A DNA stretch of 7,427 bases from a bacterium (GTDB lineage: Bacteria > JAUVQV01 > DATDCY01), in assembly GCA_036524115.1 (NCBI GenBank), contig DATDCY010000173.1, positions 1-7,427 on the forward strand. The letters are read 5' to 3'. A program made the position numbers and the translations under genes. Position 1 is the stretch's first letter, and the number at the start of each line of letters is the position of its first letter. The notes beneath the pieces are model-generated. The model searched no databases. It was not told where the DNA came from and worked only from the letters and a program-made list of their open reading frames with translations. This document shows positions 5,986 to 7,427 of this stretch, in pieces.

Positions 5986-7073
5986 GCGGCGGCGCGGGCG
6001 CCGCGGCGCCGCGGATCGACCAGGCGCTCCCCGCGTTCGCCTACGGGGACGCGATCGGCAACGACGTCCTGGCCCTGCGCGGGCTGCTGCGGCGCGGCGG
6101 CGTGACCTCGGAGATCTTCGCCGCGACCGTGGACGAGCGGCTGGGCGGGGAGGCGCGGCGCTGGCGCGAGTACGCCGCCCACGACGACCCGCGGAACATC
6201 TGCATCCTGCACTTCTCGATCGGCGGCGCCATGGCGCGGGTCTTCGCGCGGCTGCGCGCGCGCAAGGTGCTCGTCTACCACAACGTGACCCCGCCGGGTT
6301 TCGCCCGCGGCGTGAGCCGGCGTCTCGAGCGCGAGTGCCGCGCCGGGCGCGAGCAGCTGCGCGAGCTGGCCGGGTGCACCGACCTGGCGCTCGCGGTCTC
6401 CGAGTACAACCGCAGGGAGCTCGAGGAGCTGGGGTTCGCCCGCACCGCCGTGCTGCCGATCCTCGTCGACTTCGCGGACCACGACCGCGCGCCGTGGGAC
6501 GTCGAGCTCGCGCTGCGGTTCGGGCGCGGCGGCACGACCATCCTGCACGTGGGCCGCGTGGTGCCCAACAAGCGCATCGAGGACCTCGTGCGCTGCTTCC
6601 ACCTCTACCGCCGGGCCGACGCGGCGGCGCGACTGCTGATCGTCGGCAACGACACCGGGGTGCGCGGGTACGCCGACGCGCTGCGGGAGTTCGTCGCCGC
6701 CCTCGGGACGCCCGAGGTGCACTTTCTCGGCCACCTCGACTTCGCGGGGCTGTGCACCTGCTACCGCCTCGCCGATCTCTACCTCTCGATGAGCGAGCAC
6801 GAGGGCTTCTGCGTGCCGCTGCTGGAGGCGATGCACTTTCGCGTCCCGATCGTCGCGTTCGCGGCGGCGGCGGTCCCCGAGACCCTCGGGGCGGGGGGGG
6901 CGCTGCTGGGGGAGAAGCGCTTCGAGGAGGCGGCGGAGCTGATGCGGCTGGTGGCGACCGACGCCCGGCTGCGCGCCCGCCTGGTCGCCGGGGGAGCGGC
7001 CCGGCTCGAGGACTTCTCGCCGGCGCGGGTCGAGCGCGAGCTGTGGCCCCTGCTCGCGGGCGTCGCCCCGTAG
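5982..7073 (+). CDS. Family 4 (GT-B fold) glycosyltransferase
   Basis: 363 residues from the GTG at 5982, which overlaps the stop of the reductase gene by four bases. The N-terminal half reads IDQALPAFAYGDAIGNDVLAL, then LHFSIGG and VYHNVTPPGF, a pattern known from GT4 enzymes of surface polysaccharide clusters. The donor-binding half has HVGRVVPNK (Gly191, Arg192, Lys197) and the GT4 E-x7-E motif in HEGFCVPLLEAM (Glu274 and Glu282). It has no signal peptide or membrane helix, so it probably works at the cytoplasmic face of the membrane, transferring a sugar from a nucleotide donor onto a lipid-linked glycan. Coupling to the Rmd-like gene suggests, but does not prove, that the donor is GDP-D-rhamnose or GDP-mannose. 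An upstream extension of this frame only shadows the reductase gene. A run of eight G (6893-6900) lies inside the gene; the frame remains intact across it and the C-terminus ends normally. Confidence 0.93.
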   Translation: MSGGAGAAAPRIDQALPAFAYGDAIGNDVLALRGLLRRGGVTSEIFAATVDERLGGEARRWREYAAHDDPRNICILHFSIGGAMARVFARLRARKVLVYHNVTPPGFARGVSRRLERECRAGREQLRELAGCTDLALAVSEYNRRELEELGFARTAVLPILVDFADHDRAPWDVELALRFGRGGTTILHVGRVVPNKRIEDLVRCFHLYRRADAAARLLIVGNDTGVRGYADALREFVAALGTPEVHFLGHLDFAGLCTCYRLADLYLSMSEHEGFCVPLLEAMHFRVPIVAFAAAAVPETLGAGGALLGEKRFEEAAELMRLVATDARLRARLVAGGAARLEDFSPARVERELWPLLAGVAP

Positions 7074-7076
7074 CCC

Positions 7077-7427
7077 TCAGCGCTTGAGGACGTCCGCGAC
7101 CGGCCGGACGGCGGCGCCGGCGGAGCGGAACTCGGCGGGCAGCTCCGCGAGCGAGCGCGCGGCCGCCTCTCGGGAATCGAAGGTGTCGACGCAGACGCGG
7201 AAGCAGGTCCGGCCCTTCACGTCCTTGGTGACCAGGTAGAACCGCCGGGACGCCAGCGTCTTCTGGGCGTCGGCGATGGTGTCGCGCTGGCAGGCCGTGA
7301 GCAGCAGAAGCGTGAACCCGGCGCGGTGCTCCGCCTCAAGGACGTCCTCCCAGATCGCGGCCGCCCCGTCGAGGTCGCCGGCGCGGAAGACGTCGAGCCC
7401 GCTGCGGTAGCGGTCGCCGGCCGCGGC
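7077..7427 (-). CDS. TPR-like and SPOR-like domain protein, 5' end cut by the window
   Basis: This frame is open from the right edge and ends at TGA 7079-7077; 116 codons are visible and I translated them directly. The first visible part, YRSGLDVFRAGDLDGAAAIWEDVL, has the spacing of a TPR helix pair. From about visible residue 38 it changes to a SPOR-like module of about 75 residues: FTLLLLTACQRDTIADA, then FYLVTKDVKGRTCFRVCVDTFDSREAA, ending in VRPVADVLKR. The GR-x-C-[FY]-RV strand followed by F-x-SREAA resembles the core strand and helix of SPOR domains. Such proteins usually sit in the periplasm or at the inner membrane, where SPOR binds denuded peptidoglycan glycan strands, often at division sites. 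The three cysteines are unusual for a plain SPOR module. No start codon or signal sequence can be seen because the N-terminus lies outside the window. It converges on the glycosyltransferase with three bases between the stops. Confidence 0.75.
   Translation of the reverse strand, partial: AAAGDRYRSGLDVFRAGDLDGAAAIWEDVLEAEHRAGFTLLLLTACQRDTIADAQKTLASRRFYLVTKDVKGRTCFRVCVDTFDSREAAARSLAELPAEFRSAGAAVRPVADVLKR

Overview
This is a very GC-rich stretch (visually about three quarters G+C, with strong G/C bias at third codon positions) from a bacterium. Every base outside three short gaps is coding, and almost every gene throws long open frames in its shadow frames. The SPOR-like protein, the TgpA-type transglutaminase and the predicted GDP-6-deoxyhexose enzyme suggest a Gram-negative envelope. 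An uncultured high-GC lineage such as Myxococcota or Desulfobacterota is a reasonable guess, but no marker gene is present to prove it.

Layout. Bases 1-3627, minus strand, hold a compact three-gene operon read from right to left: a MoxR-type AAA+ ATPase (2704-3627), a DUF58 membrane protein (1794-2750) and a TgpA-like membrane transglutaminase (1-1797, its C-terminus cut by the window edge). The genes overlap by 47 and 4 bases. Bases 3628-3756 are a divergent intergenic region with a weak candidate promoter for a small single-cluster [4Fe-4S] ferredoxin (3757-3951, plus strand). A GC-rich hairpin with a short T run follows the ferredoxin. Next, on the plus strand, comes a secreted protein of unknown function with two PepSY/YcdB-like units (4037-4936). 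Its stop codon lies inside a good -35 box whose -10 box sits just before the next ATG, so the following pair, a putative GDP-6-deoxy-4-keto-D-mannose reductase (4969-5985) and a family 4 glycosyltransferase (5982-7073), may be made from a leaderless mRNA. A convergent minus-strand gene with TPR-like and SPOR-like parts (7077-7427) enters from the right edge; only 3 bases separate its stop codon from that of the glycosyltransferase.

How the genes work together. MoxR, DUF58 and transglutaminase genes recur together in many bacteria, and the ATPase is thought to act as a chaperone or assembly factor for the membrane partners. The reductase and glycosyltransferase look like a nucleotide-sugar and glycan assembly pair, possibly for D-rhamnose or another 6-deoxyhexose. 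No link between these two modules is visible beyond proximity. I see no mobile element, CRISPR array, RNA gene or clearly undescribed system. The most useful observations are the candidate leaderless promoter, a possible one-base indel at the moxR start, and the uncharacterised PepSY-like and SPOR-like proteins.
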